From contig JAGHQL010000146.1 of the NCBI GenBank assembly GCA_020080175.1, positions 1 through 64,000 of the forward strand: a stretch of DNA of 64,000 bases. The letters are read 5' to 3'. The position numbers and the translations under genes were made by a program. The notes under the pieces were generated by a model that was not told the DNA's origin, did not search any database, and saw only the letters and a list, made by a program, of their open reading frames with translations. Shown here piece after piece: positions 30,509-42,048 of this stretch. Source of the DNA: Glutinoglossum americanum. Lineage: Eukaryota; Ascomycota; Geoglossomycetes; Geoglossales; Geoglossaceae. Positions within the stretch are counted from its first letter, which is position 1. Every line of letters starts with the position of its first letter.

Positions 30509-32933
30509 GAATTGTTAATCTCTAATTTTTGCTTTTCCCCAGTTATTGCGTTGGGCCTCGCCGAATGCAATTTCGCTCTAGATCCACCCCGCGAAACAAC
30601 GGGAGGTCGATCGATTGGGTTCGTTCTGTTGGAATGTGCTTAGAAATTGCAACAACCAGGTACTAGTCTAGGTGGGTGGGAAAAGAGTGCGAGAGACCGC
30701 GAGAGACCGCAAATGGGTGGCGAGGTCGAAGGAGTGACGGACACACGGATTGTCAAGTAGACGATGCGAGAGGTAAGGCGCACGAGATAGCGCGGTGTAG
30801 CACAAGGGCCGATGATGCACGATCGTCGATACTCTAGCGTGACCGACAGGCGGGCTGGCACTGGGATTATTGGCTGTGTAGAAAAGGTTGGTGCGTCTTC
30901 GTAGGCAACTCTGGCAGCAGATGAACGAGCGAAACTGAGCTGGAGAGCTGGACGTGATGGAGAGGGGGGCAGCAACTACAGAGGCGAGAGGGAAGGGCAG
31001 GGATTTCAACGAGGTTCGTTGAATTTCGGTGGGGAAGCATCCGATCGGGTAATAGAGCATGGAAAGGAATGAACGACGGATGGGGATGGCCCTAACCTTA
31101 GCTAGCTCGGGTCAACGATGCTGATAGCTGGGTTGGGTTTCCCAGATCTAGGACGGCAAGCCGCGCCATATCGTACACCATATAGTCCATGGAATGGTAG
31201 AAAATAGTGGAGTTGCTCAATGCTCCACTCTATCATCGCACAGGGTACGCGCAAAGAGCTACGGAGCACTGATTGTATGTACATACGACTGCTCGTTGGA
31301 TGTTGTACATGCTGATATTATTACTTCATCAAACCGTTGACTCTTCTTCAGTCGTTGTCGTTCGCCCCACCCAACCCACACCCGCGCCATGAGCTATCCC
31401 ATCCTATCCTAGCTCGAGCTCCACAGCAGCGCGCGATTGAACTTTCTTTCAGTATCGCTTTGTTCAACCTGCACGTTGTGGCTTGGAGGGGCGAATCACG
31501 GTTGTTGAGTGGTGGACCCTCCGCAACCAAAACCCAAGATGGTTTCCAAGCACACACATCTCGGTTCCGACAAAGTCACCCCAGTCTTTTCCGGGCTGCC
31601 TCCTTGCAGTTCATCGTGGGTGCCAGCATCGTCACATGAGTTGTTGCCTTGAGCGTTGAGTGGCCGCAAGAAGGAAGCCATCACACGAAAAAGGGGAGGA
31701 TTTAAGCTCTATCCCGATTCCCCAGTGCCGGGAAATTCATCGACGAAATGATTTTCTCCGTTTGAATCCATCCCATCTGTCTGGTGTGCTCTGGGTGAGC
31801 CGCATGTGCGACCATCACCCAACGAACAAGACTGCGCGGGCACACCACCCAGGGTATGACTCAAACGCTATCCTGGTTATCCTGGCCACCTACCCTTTCT
31901 CCTTGACGGCGCTAGGGCATCCAATTGCTTATCGATACGAACTGGGCCTAGCACCATTAACAAAAAGCACTCTACAAAACGTTTCTTTTCGACACAGCCT
32001 GCGACACTCGGCTTCGGCTGTCTCAGCCCCGCACACTCCTTGGTCTCCCTGGAGCTCCGTACTCGAGAAAACTCGTCGAGGAAAACACGCTCTTTCTGCC
32101 AGCACCTTACTGACCGTGGCCTGGTTGGTCTATCCTTCGACATTCAACCTTTCACAAAAACTTAGGCGCTTAGAGCTGAGTGCCCATGCATGCGTACTTG
32201 GGAGACCTGAAATAGACTTATTTCGAGCTGCCGCATATTGTCACTGAATTTTCATTGTCACACTCGCGAACACCTCGATCAAATACTTCGGTATTAAGGG
32301 CGCTGCGCCCATGTGATGTCGACCCAACAGAATCGAGCAGGGGTGCCCAGTAAGGAGCCTTGCACTAGACCTTGGGTTGATATTAAAATATTTCATTTAA
32401 CTTGAGCTTCTCAATGCCGTCCAGTTGATTGGAGTTTCGACACAACAATACTTTGTGCTTCATCGAAATTCGGTGATTAGTCTTCAGCTGGGAATACACT
32501 ATGTAGGTAGTGTCACAGCTGAAGACTGATTGTCACTCTTTCAATAGCGGTCAAACTCCATGCCGAATCAAAAGATAGAAAGTTTCCGAGGCGCTGCAGG
32601 AAAATTGTTGCGTAGTTACAGCTTCGCACTCACGCTGCTTTTAAGTCGTTTGCACTTCTCTTCAAAGCTTTGCTGTTAAATACTATCGGGTCCCCAGCCT
32701 GCGATTTGGGGCCCGCCCACCAACTAGTCCCAGGGATCCCTCCCGGGAATACACCACTTGATGCCAGCGTAGCAGCTAGAGTGAAAAACGGTTATTATGG
32801 GGGGCTTTACGAACTAGCAGTTACATTGAGTCAGTACGAAGGCGTTTAGGCCAATATCTCCGTAGACTCGGGGAATTCACGCTCACCCTGCATATACAGT
32901 CGATCTGATTACTTAGGGCCCGAGTTATATTGG
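30509..32933. other. Long intergenic region, 2.4 kb
   Basis: No recognised gene. A 195-codon frame at 31660-32247 has no family features. CT/GA-rich stretches at 30650-31060 look like promoter or leader of the whi3 gene. A strong hairpin lies at 32479-32527. Confidence 0.45.
32479..32527. other. Strong hairpin
   Basis: AGTCTTCAGCTG (32479-32490) pairs perfectly with CAGCTGAAGACT (32516-32527). Inside, ACACTA (32496-32501) pairs with TAGTGT (32508-32513) around a 6-nt loop. It lies about 400 bp past the 3' end of the acyl-CoA synthetase gene and in the far upstream region of whi3. It could be a small-RNA hairpin, a tiny foldback element or a terminator-like structure. Confidence 0.6.
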
Positions 32934-35284
32934 CTACTCAAGTCCGTAGCCTTGCCGAACTTGCTGGATTCCAAGCTCCCTTAACTTGAATTTCTGTATC
33001 TTTCCGCTCGCAGTCTTCGGATAGCTATCGACAAAGAACACATACTTCGGGACTGTCGCCGTTAGCTGCAATTCAACAACCCCGACTAGAGATATGGGCA
33101 GACCAAGGTGATGGGACAGCTTATCCCTAACCCAATGTCTCACTTCACTTGCAGAGACCTTGGAACTTTTGTGGCAGATAACATATACTGCAACGACCTC
33201 ACCGTATCTTTCGTCCGGAAGCCCAACCACTGATGCCTCTGCAATCTCGGGGTGGCCGAAGAGACAGTTTTCAATCTCTAGCGGATGGATATTCTCTCCT
33301 CCTTTGATGATGATGTCCTTTATACGACTGGTAATCTGTATGTAGGGTCTTAGTCGCCCGGTGCCAATAAGAATGCAATCAGTATTCTCCCCACCTTAAT
33401 GTAGCCGTCGTTATCCATTTCTGCCTCGTCCCCAGTCTTTCGTTGATTAGTTAGTCGCCCGGAGCCCACATTACCTTTATTTACTTACGTGCATCCAGGT
33501 TTTCCCCTTATCATCAGAAACCAGGACCTCGGCCGTGCGGGCTGCATCTCTCCAGTAGCCTTTCATGACCAGATACCCCGAGACGGCCAGTTCCCCCCTC
33601 GCTCCGATCGGCAGGGTTTTTTTGCGGTCAGAGGGATCAACGACTTTCGCTCTACTCCAGTCAACATCTAGATTGACACCAGGTTCATTGGTGGTATGTC
33701 ATACTCCACATGGGGTAGAAGTCTTCCGACAGTTTCGATTCTCTTTTCAAGTGAATCGTCTGTCATTGTCATTGCGGACACAGGGCTCGTTTCTGTCATC
33801 CCGTAGCAGATAGCTATTAACCCGTTACCAACCGACTCTGAGTCTTTCTAGATCGGAGGCTACCCACTAAGCTCTGTGAGGTTAAGAACCCTATGAAGCT
33901 TTCTCATCAGTTCTGCCGGGATACTTGATCCTGCTGCAATTCCTGTCCTCAGAGACTGGAACCCCTCCGGTGATATAGTGCCATTCTGAAGAAGCTCAAG
34001 CTCGGCCACGAACATGGTCGGAACCCCATATAGCGCCGTGCATTTCTCTTCTTGAACAGCTTTTAATGTGGCAGCCGCATCAAAAGCCTCTGCCGGGAAA
34101 ACTATCGATGAGCCGTGCGTTGCAGTGGCCATATAGCCAAGGATGCATCCAAAGCAGCTAGGGCAGTTGAGCATTCATCTTCTTCGGACAAAAGAACAAA
34201 CTCACTGGAATAGTGGCGGTGGACAGCACACAATATCCTGAGGCGTCAATAACATCCTATCTCCAATGCTGTTGCCGTTGTTGAGGATTGAAGCATGGGT
34301 CAAACAAGCTGCTTTAGGCATGGACGTTGTTCCAGAAGTGAACTGGATATTAATTACATCATCTGGGCATAGGGTTTGACTGGGGAGTACTGTTTCTGAC
34401 TCTCCATCCATCAAAACTTGTTGGTATTTCCGGATAGCCTTCCAAGCACTGATACCAACCCGCCCGCTTGAATTGTCCACAACCACTACTTCCTTCAGGG
34501 ACGGGACAAGTTCCGATTCGAGCTTGCTGCTTTCGATCCCTGGAAGGATATCCCTAAGTAAAGCCTCATTCCGGCGGGGACTCTTTCGGGGCAAATTAGT
34601 CTCAGTAGAAATGATGAGATGTGAAGCATCCAGATGGGTAAGCGCGGCTACCACTTGAGCAGTATTGAAAGCTGGATTTAGAGGGACCTGTTCGTCTTGA
34701 GAAAAGGGTCGTTTGGGCACACAGCATAGCTTTGACGTACAAGTATCGCACCGAGCTTGAACAATGCATATGTTGCCTTTGAAAATTGTCAAATAGAAAT
34801 AATTGAGATTGTTAGATCTAAGGATTCCTACAGTAGCATACTCGATATTATTACCCAGCGACACGGCAACCCGAACCCCCTTCACCACACCAATCCTCGC
34901 TAAACCGCGTGCTAGGGAATCGCTCCTGCGGTTTAGCGCATCGTAGCTAAGCCGCTCATTCTGGTGCCGCGAAACGACCCTGGAAAAAACATAGTATGTG
35001 TGAAATTCCTTAACACGTGCCGCATCCAGCAGGAGAGAATGTTTTTCTTACGCGGTTCGATCGCCATATCTCGACACCACGGACTCGAAGTGCTCTCCGA
35101 CGGTAAGGTTCAACAAGGGTGGCTAGGCATTGATCCATCAGTGGTTCGCTGTCGAAAAATTGGGTTTGCTCTAGTTCACCTCGGATGGACCCTTGGCGTA
35201 GGATTCTGTGAGGAGGGGTCGACGCTGGGCGGGCCTCGCCGCGGAACAAGCGGCGGGTCCCAGTCGTAGCAGGGCGCGTCTCAT
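32934..35284 (-). CDS. Mitochondrial AMP-forming acyl-CoA synthetase (ACSF2-like)
   Basis: Activates a carboxylic acid with ATP and CoA; ACSF2-type enzymes act in mitochondria on medium or branched acids. The exact substrate is unknown. The start at 35284 gives an Arg/Ala/Leu-rich presequence (MRRALLRLGPAACSAARPAQ). Exons then join as KGPSE-PPLLNLTVGEHFESVV, SRYGDRTA-VVSRHQNERLSYD, and onward. Motifs: INIQFTSGTTSMPKAACLTH (ATP-binding A3, with Ser where Gly is usual), ICYGMTETSPVSAMT, VMKGYWRDAART, TGDEAEMDNDGYIK, RIKDIIIKGGENIHPLEIEN and a catalytic-lysine motif YPKTASGKIQKFKLRE. There is no C-terminal peroxisome signal (ends GYGLE). At least seven exons are inferred. A CGGCTA-N4-CGG word lies 53 bp upstream. 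Confidence 0.85.
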
Positions 35285-35336
35285 TTTTCGAGCTCTTTTA
35301 CACAAAGCAGAAAGCAACGAAGAAACCGTGGATGGC

Positions 35337-35349
35337 CGGCTATCGACGG
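35337..35349. promoter_or_regulatory. Candidate Zn2Cys6 site, CGGCTA-N4-CGG (acyl-CoA synthetase promoter)
   Basis: CGGCTATCGACGG lies 53 bp upstream of the acyl-CoA synthetase ATG. It shares all nine fixed bases (CGGCTA, CGG) and the spacing with the sites at the ivd/mccB and mccA promoters, but the four spacer bases differ. Confidence 0.5.
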
Positions 35350-35940
35350 CTCTCTGTTATCCTTTATATCCTCGACCCCGCACTAGCCCCTGTCGAGACG
35401 CTAATATCGCAGGGACACTAGGGCGCTTCCCGTGCCTGATCTAATGCAGCTTTTCCCGCTAGGATTCTTCAAGGATGGTGGTTTTGAGTTCTGTGAAGCT
35501 GATGTAACCTTGCAGCTCATAAGCACCTTAGGTGTGTAATCCCTAACACGTAGAAGGTATCATAGCTCTAGTGTGTACTGAATGGTTTCACGTTGATGCA
35601 CCGGCGGGTGATGCGCAGGGAATCCCTCCGCCTATCTGTTTTGAGGCTCGACAGGACTACTTCGACCTCTGTATCATGGACGCAGCCAAGGCCTGACGGG
35701 TGAACCGGTTAGACTAGATGGCAAGTGTCAGGGAATCATTGAAGGGGAGACTGAAGTTTTCTCGAGGGTGCGAGCACTCCTCGGACATACAATGAGCACG
35801 CTAGAGACCGAGACATCCTTCGATGTCACAGGAGAGCTTCCAATTGCGGTAGCCCTCCTTGCTCCCCGTGTCTAATGCAAACGGTTTTCCTCTAATAGTT
35901 CTATGCTGCCGTTTTCTCTATGGGGGCTGGACGCCCAATT
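35350..35940. other. Spacer between synthetase promoter and FMO 3' end
   Basis: I see no gene. It contains the upstream region of the acyl-CoA synthetase and the 3' flank of the flavin monooxygenase. Confidence 0.5.
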
Positions 35941-37630
35941 TCAGGGGTCTATCCCCTTTTCATATGGCTCCTGTGGTAAGCTCCTAGCTGCCTGCTCTCC
36001 TCCCTCTTTCCATTTCTTATAACTGAATCCTAGATCTTCCGGCCTTTTCACCCGGTGCCTCGCCATCTTCCTATTACTATACGCCTTTCTCATGGCTCTA
36101 AATTCCGCCCTAAACCACTTCTCCCTACCCCCCCAAAGTGGCGGTAGCTTCTCGCCCTCTATCCTGGGGATTGCCTGCAGACACCACGTATGCATTTCAT
36201 TGATATAATCTGCCTCAGTCGGGTAGCCCATCCTGTGGAACCGCGATACGGTCCCCTTGCTAGCAATCTCTTCTATCTCCCAACGGTCCATCTCAGCCTT
36301 ACTGGGCAGTGGAATCCGGTTGCTCCATACCCTCGCGATAACGGCTGATTGCGATTCAGCAATTTGGAAGGGAACAACCTCCCGCGGCAGGCCAACAAAG
36401 GCGAGCGTCGGGCGCGGACTGAAAAAAATATGTCTATAGACATGCTGTACGCGCGAGCCGTCAGGGGTGTCGGGTGAGGGCTTGAGGGAGGAGAGGTAGG
36501 GGTGAGAGTATAGGTAGCCAGTGCAGAAGACGACAGCATCGATTTCTGTTTCGATATTGTCGTTTGCGAAGCGTACAGCTCGAATGCCATCCGATGGAGG
36601 TAAAAATGCGGTAATCTCGGGGAGCTCTTCCTTCCATACTGTTGTGCCTAGACCGGAAGGGATCGAGGAAGGTGGACTGCGCTGGGATTCTAGAAGGGGG
36701 TGAGCACAGGCTGTGGCGATTTGGTTCCCGATGTCGAGTCCTGAGGCTGAGTTACCTACAATGATGACTTTCTATGCACACTATTCATTGAGCTCTCTCT
36801 TGCTGAATATGCGGGGAGAATTGGTGTAAGAAGCAATAAATTAGACCTACTTTGCCTTTAAAATAATCTGGTTTTCTATATGCCTTTGAATGAGTAGCGA
36901 TACCCGGATAATGCTCATTCCACTCCGCTAGCCCACATATGTCCGGCACGTAAGGCACATCAAAGTTCCCGCCAGCCACAACTACAGCGTCATAATCCCG
37001 CACATCTTCAAGCTGCGTGCCTGATTTCCTCGTTTTGACTCTCCAAATTTCATGATAATTCCCTTCATCAGAATTACGGGAGTCCAGCGGTCGCACGTCC
37101 AGGACTTGGGTCGAGAAATGAATCAGGTGCCGGATATCATTTGCATACTCTTCAAGGTACTCCTTCACTACCTCGTATGGCGGAAACAGCGGAACCTCTA
37201 TGGAGAACGGGAGATCTGAATATTTCATCAACTCATGTGGGATGTTTGTTTCTAATCCTTCGTACATTGGGGACGGAAATATCGCTTCTCCATCCGCGCG
37301 TTGTTGGGGTTTCTCCACGGGTATGTAGGGACTGATCTGAGGCAGTGTGGAGTAGGACGGGATCTCTGGTGAAAAGTTCCAAATCCCCCCAATAGTGCCG
37401 CGTTGTTCGAATATATCGACCTGGGGGAATGAACGCTCGGCAAGGAGGTACCTTTACGAAGGGTTATTTATCTGTTTCATTCTCGTGGATTTGACTGAGA
37501 TTCTAGATTTGGCAAATAACCACCGCTGGCCAGGCAAGCAAACACTAACATACTTTGCAGTAGCAAGCCCGGATGGTCCTGCTCCAATGATGGCGATCCT
37601 TCTGATCTTGAAGGGCTTTGGGGCACTCAT
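35941..37630 (-). CDS. Flavin-containing monooxygenase (FMO family)
   Basis: FAD- and NADPH-dependent monooxygenase that oxygenates soft nucleophiles (N or S); the substrate is unknown. It starts MSAPKPFKIRR, followed by the FAD dinucleotide motif IIGAGPSGLATAK. A short intron follows, then ERSFPQVDIFEQRGTIGGIWNFSP. Exon 2 continues to the FMO signature-like YPGIATHSKAYRKPDYFKG. An intron at 36774-36848 joins this to KVIIVGNSASGLDIGNQ, the NADPH-binding site, then VVFCTGYLYSHPYL (the FATGY-like element), FFSPRPTLAFVGLP and a C-terminal helical region ending at 35941. It is divergent from the glycosyltransferase-like gene (37934). All diagnostic motifs are intact. Confidence 0.9.
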
Positions 37631-37933
37631 CGCTATAGATTGTGCGGAGTAGGCATCAGCTGGTCACAGTAAGATACTGCACCGACAGAATCATTATGCT
37701 CATGTACTACAAAAGGGCCAAGCCTCGTCATTTATAAATGACTTATCGGAAGCAGCGCTTTTTAATACGATAAGTCCCGCTCCAGTAATAACCGAAAGGT
37801 TTTCCATGTATTTTCTGCAGTTGCTGGGGTAACCGACAGCGGGTAACATTGTCGACAACTGGACTCTATACTTGAAGTCTCATATTTGCATCTGCATTTC
37901 CACCACCGTATCCTAAAAGAAGGTTGCTATGCC

Positions 37934-39073
37934 ATGCTGCTCGCAAGCTCTCACATATCTATGACCATTTCTGCTTCTATCGGTACTTCTCGCTCACCAA
38001 TCAATTAATTTTTGGGAAAGCCACTAACTCAGTCTCCAGTTTTCCTCTTTACTAGTGTACTTTTCCTCTCAGGTCTCTTCCTGCAGCAACAAACAGTCAG
38101 GCAATTCCACGATGCTCTTGAAACCCAAAAAACCACCCATGATTCATCTCCCACTGTCAGCGGTCCATCTCCTACAGCAACAAAAGCGGCCTATGCGCAA
38201 CTTGTGGTGGAGTATCATGACATCTGCGACTCCCTAATGCTGTTTTCTGAACTCCACCGGTCGGGCAGCCGATTTGATAGGATTTTGATGTATCCAAAGC
38301 CGTGGGATGACATGAACGAAGAGGATCCACGATCAGAGGCGGCCAGCTGGCTCTTGAAGGTGGTGGCTGAGCAATACAATGTGATACTGAGGCCTATGGA
38401 GCCAACTTTCGTTGGCATTGACGGTAAGGCCATAATGCTTGTGAATCCCGTGGAGTATTTTTTTTTTCTACCAAAGCGCTAACTCTCTTCTCCCGCTCAA
38501 GAACGACCTGAGATCCTCTATCCCGACGCTTATTTATGGTCTCTAACGGACTACGCACGCCTTCTCACCGTCGCCCTCCCTGGCCTTATTTTTAACCCTG
38601 AGCCTCTTGACCGCGCCCTTGTCACTATTCAACCTAAAATACACCCTATTTCTCTCAATTCTCACTTTATTCTCGTTCAACCCAATGCCACGGAATTCGC
38701 CATACGGGCCAAGGACCCCACATCTTCTAATCGAAACAGTAGCGGCCATTTCCGTACAGAGGTCACAGTGGACCAAGAAGATGTCAAGGCATTTGACAGC
38801 CGCGACCTCCCCAGAACCAGCGCTGCTGTCACTGTTTCCGATGCCACATATATTCATATTAATTCACCATCGCCTGGGCGTTATCTTCCACGCGAGGAAT
38901 TACTGGCTCACAAGAACGCACCTCCAGAGGGGGAAACGAGAAATGTATGGGAGGGGCTATACGAAAGGTACAAAAACGAGAGGTTGGAGGTCTGCGGGCT
39001 GGGCTTGGAAGAATGGGATCGCTTCCGCTTTCTATCGGACGACAATGGAGGAATAGATGAGCTGAAGGTTTGA
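37934..39073 (+). CDS. Glycosyltransferase-like type II membrane protein (GT8-type)
   Basis: Three exons: 37934-37982, 38040-38423 and 38502-39073. They encode a short N-terminal cytosolic stretch, one signal-anchor helix (SIVFLFTSVLFLSGLFL), then a lumenal domain. VVEYHDICDSLMLFSELHRS and SRFDRILMYPKPWD resemble the opening of fungal nucleotide-sugar/GT8-like transferases, and ERPEILYPDAYLWSLTDYARLL resembles the central part. No clear DxD is seen, so the assignment is by overall resemblance only. It is about 334 residues, likely in the Golgi. It ends IDELKV at 39073. Confidence 0.65.
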
Positions 39074-39762
39074 GGGTTTGTTCAGGACTAGGGCTAGTCC
39101 TGCAGGTCTCTTTTGGGCGTTTTAGGAGGACTTCTTAAGGTCATGGTGGGATGGTGGAAAGGTATTCTGAATTTGTGTTATATCAGGCATTTTCTGGGAT
39201 GGAGTTTATGAGTATATTCTTTGCTATGTATGGATTACGGTTGCTCGGTTATACCTCTAGGCTGGGTTTCGGTGGAGGCACGGCAGATATTCGCTACGAG
39301 TCAACGATTTTGTAATTGATTTGATACTCAGCAGAGGGTGATTATAAGGGGTAATTTCTTGAATACCAAGACTCCTATATTTTACCTAGATACCACGGAA
39401 ATCTTGCTAGGATACTGGGTCTACACGCAAAACATTACTGACATTGTGATTTGAGGACGCTGGGGGGCATCCTTGTAGTCACAGGAACCCCTCCGAGGAC
39501 CACCGTCGCATCAAAGCATATATAGGTTTGGGAGGGACGCCCTTTCTCACAACGTCCTTGTGTATATAGGATAGTCAAGGAAACATGACCCCAGCACATT
39601 AGACCGTACAAACGGCTGGTAGAGGTAGTCTCCAGGGCAAGCCGTGAAATCTCACTATATCCTTTGCCCCATTCCCATGAAATATGTCCTTAAGAACGCC
39701 CCCTAAAAGCCCCTGCAGCTTCTATCCCAACCATTTTTGAATGAGAGAAAGACTATAAATAC
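39074..39762. other. Convergent 3' spacer
   Basis: This lies between the glycosyltransferase-like gene and vms1. I see no gene. Confidence 0.5.
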
Positions 39763-41838
39763 TCATGTTGCCTCCCCCCCTCCACGCATCTTCCTAATTC
39801 TTTCCTCAGCAGCCCTCGCCCTCCTCTCCCTTTCCAGCCTCATTCTCATCTCCGGCGTCATACCCCTTGCCTCTTCCTCCCTTTTCTCTGCCCCCGTTTT
39901 TGCAGCTCCTAGGCCCAACGACCTTCCCCCATTCCTGCTACTCCCCTGCTGCTCTTTTTGTTTCGCCACCGCCTGCTCCTCTCTCAGCCTTGTTACCTCT
40001 ACCTTGCGTCTCTCCGCTTCCTTCTTTTCAGCATCCTTTCGCTCCTTTTCCTCTCGTTTGTCAGCTTCGCTTTTAGTCAGCGGAGCCGGTACTCTTGCTT
40101 TATCCCAGCCCCAGCGCTTCTCGCCAAGTTCACCCCTCGCAACACGAAAGGCATCTCTCGTTGCTCTATCTCCAGCTAGTTCGAACGGTGTCTTTCCTTC
40201 TCTGTTTAATATAGTTGGGTCCGCAGATAACTTTGTCAATAGCGCGAGCACCACTGCCGGAGTATTAGTGCTAGCTGCAAAATGGAGGGGAGTGGGTGTA
40301 TGGTGGTTTTGCTGGTTATTTGAGGGTTGGAAGAGAAACTCAGGGGCTAGAGAGTTAGACGAGAGGTAAGAGAGCACGGCGGGAGCCTTGGAGCGGCGAA
40401 TGAGGGATTGAAGCTGTGCGGTGTGGGAGACGGCTATCTCCTCTTCTTTTGAAGCTTTAATCATCGCAGACGAGCTGTTGGATGATTTGTTAGGTCTGAT
40501 GGAGGTGGTAGATTGACCCGTTTTTGCTGTTGCGGCGGCTGCCAAGGCAGCCTCATCAATACAACTGACCTTCGCTCTCGTCAGCTCCACAAATGCACGC
40601 ATGAGCTCCGCCTGCGTTGCACGCCGTGTGTTAAAGGGAAACCCGCGGATTCTCAAGTCGTTATACTGCAAGACCTGGCCATCATAGGGGCCATACAACG
40701 TTTTACGGTTCGAGTTTCCAGTGGCGCGAACAAATAACAGCTCAGCGGAGTCGATCAGAGGTTTCCACTCCGCCAGCAACGCACGGATCTCGTTTGTTAG
40801 TGCAACTTCGTTATACCTTCGAAGAGTTGATCCCGCGGAATGAGCAGCACCCTTCGCAGCATCACTGGCTGATTGTGCTCCTCCTTGTTTACGGCGAGTG
40901 GTGTAGCGGTGGAAGGTCTTGTGAGCAAGAACGCTTGCTTGCCGTTCTTCAACACCGAATGCATTCTTCACACCAGACTTGGGGGAAAGAGAGACGACCA
41001 TAGCAGCAAAGTGCCCTCCGCCTATCATACAAAGGAAATAATGCGGGCTCTTGTTTGCCTGCTGGTTTTCGGTATGGGGGTCTTTCGGTGATGATTTGGA
41101 AGTAGGTATCGGAGCGTGCTGTTTATTGAGGATCACAGAAATGATGTCATTCCCCTCTTCTTGTTCGGCATTTGTAAAAATGGCTCGATAGATTCCCAAT
41201 GAAGTATTTGAAGGGAGTATCGGGGTGCTAAACCATAGAAGTGGTTGTTTGCCGGTTCCTCGCTCTTGTTTTCTAGTATGAGCGTCTTCCTGGTAATTCG
41301 CAACGGAGATGTTGGCTTGTTTCTTGAGCAGTGTGGCAAGCATATCTCCCTTTTCGTGGGCGTTGTTCTGGCCCACATCGTCCTCCGAATTTTCATCAGA
41401 ATCTGAACCAGAGATACTCTCATCGAGATCTGTCCTGAAGTCAGCAATAACCAGATATCTGCACCCTGCTTCCAATAATCAAACCTTCTAATAATTTTTC
41501 GAATTCTGCTTCACCAACTGGTTGACGTCCCCTCATTTTCTGTTTCAAGTTGTACCCATGAAAGTCAGACTTAACATGGCCTCGCTGCTCTTGCACACTA
41601 CTAAACTTGACCCCGCATAGACCGCATGATGTCGATGGCGTGGCAGTTTCATCGTTGCTTCGCGTCTCTAGGACCTGTGTTTGATTTGCGATCTCGTTGT
41701 CTTTAAGCTGCAGGGTGGCTAGTATTTCTTCTGGAAGATCGAAAACTGTAGTATTTCGTGGTCAACATCGCACAGCTATAAGGGTATTGAGTACTAACCA
41801 TATAGAGGGCGTTTGAGGAGCTCTTCAGCTTGCGCCAT
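39763..41838 (-). CDS. vms1: Vms1/ANKZF1 peptidyl-tRNA hydrolase of ribosome quality control
   Basis: Releases stalled nascent chains from 60S-bound tRNA and links ribosome quality control to mitochondria and Cdc48. Exon 1 (from ATG 41838) MAQAEELLKRPLY joins VFDLPEEILATLQLKD. A C2H2-type finger (CGLCGVKFSSVQEQRGHVKSD) follows, then GRQPVGEAEFEKLLE. A second intron joins to DLDESISGSDSDE. The VLRF1 catalytic domain has FLCMIGGGHFAAMVVS and RRKQGGAQSASDAAKG, with the Gln of the GGAQ-like loop. It ends in ankyrin-like repeats (TPLHFAASTNTPAVVLALL) and a long charged coiled-coil tail with a VIM-like end (RERRARAAEERIRKMRG), typical of Cdc48/p97 binding. It is divergent from the DUF2439 gene, 210 bp away. 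Confidence 0.92.
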
Positions 41839-42048
41839 TGCTGTTTGTTGTTATTGCCTAGCCAGTGGAGACAGAACTCAAATCTTATCGCGATATCAAG
41901 AGGCTCTGAATTATTCGAACCTGCTAAAGCGGCCACTGTCGCTAGCTCTCTAAAACGCGCCGTGGGACGTCTCAACCTCATACCCCAAATACCATAACAG
42001 CATCTCTGCTCCCCCTCTTCTCTCTAACAGCATGTGTACGTAAAAAAA

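Noticed and set aside
31660-32247. 195-codon plus-strand frame
   Set aside because: No family features, no hydrophobic or domain pattern, and no convincing start context; it lies in the whi3/synthetase gap.
39737-40369. 210-codon plus-strand frame over vms1
   Set aside because: It is antisense to the charged coiled-coil tail of vms1. Its Leu/Ser-rich composition is the mirror of Glu/Lys/Arg codons.
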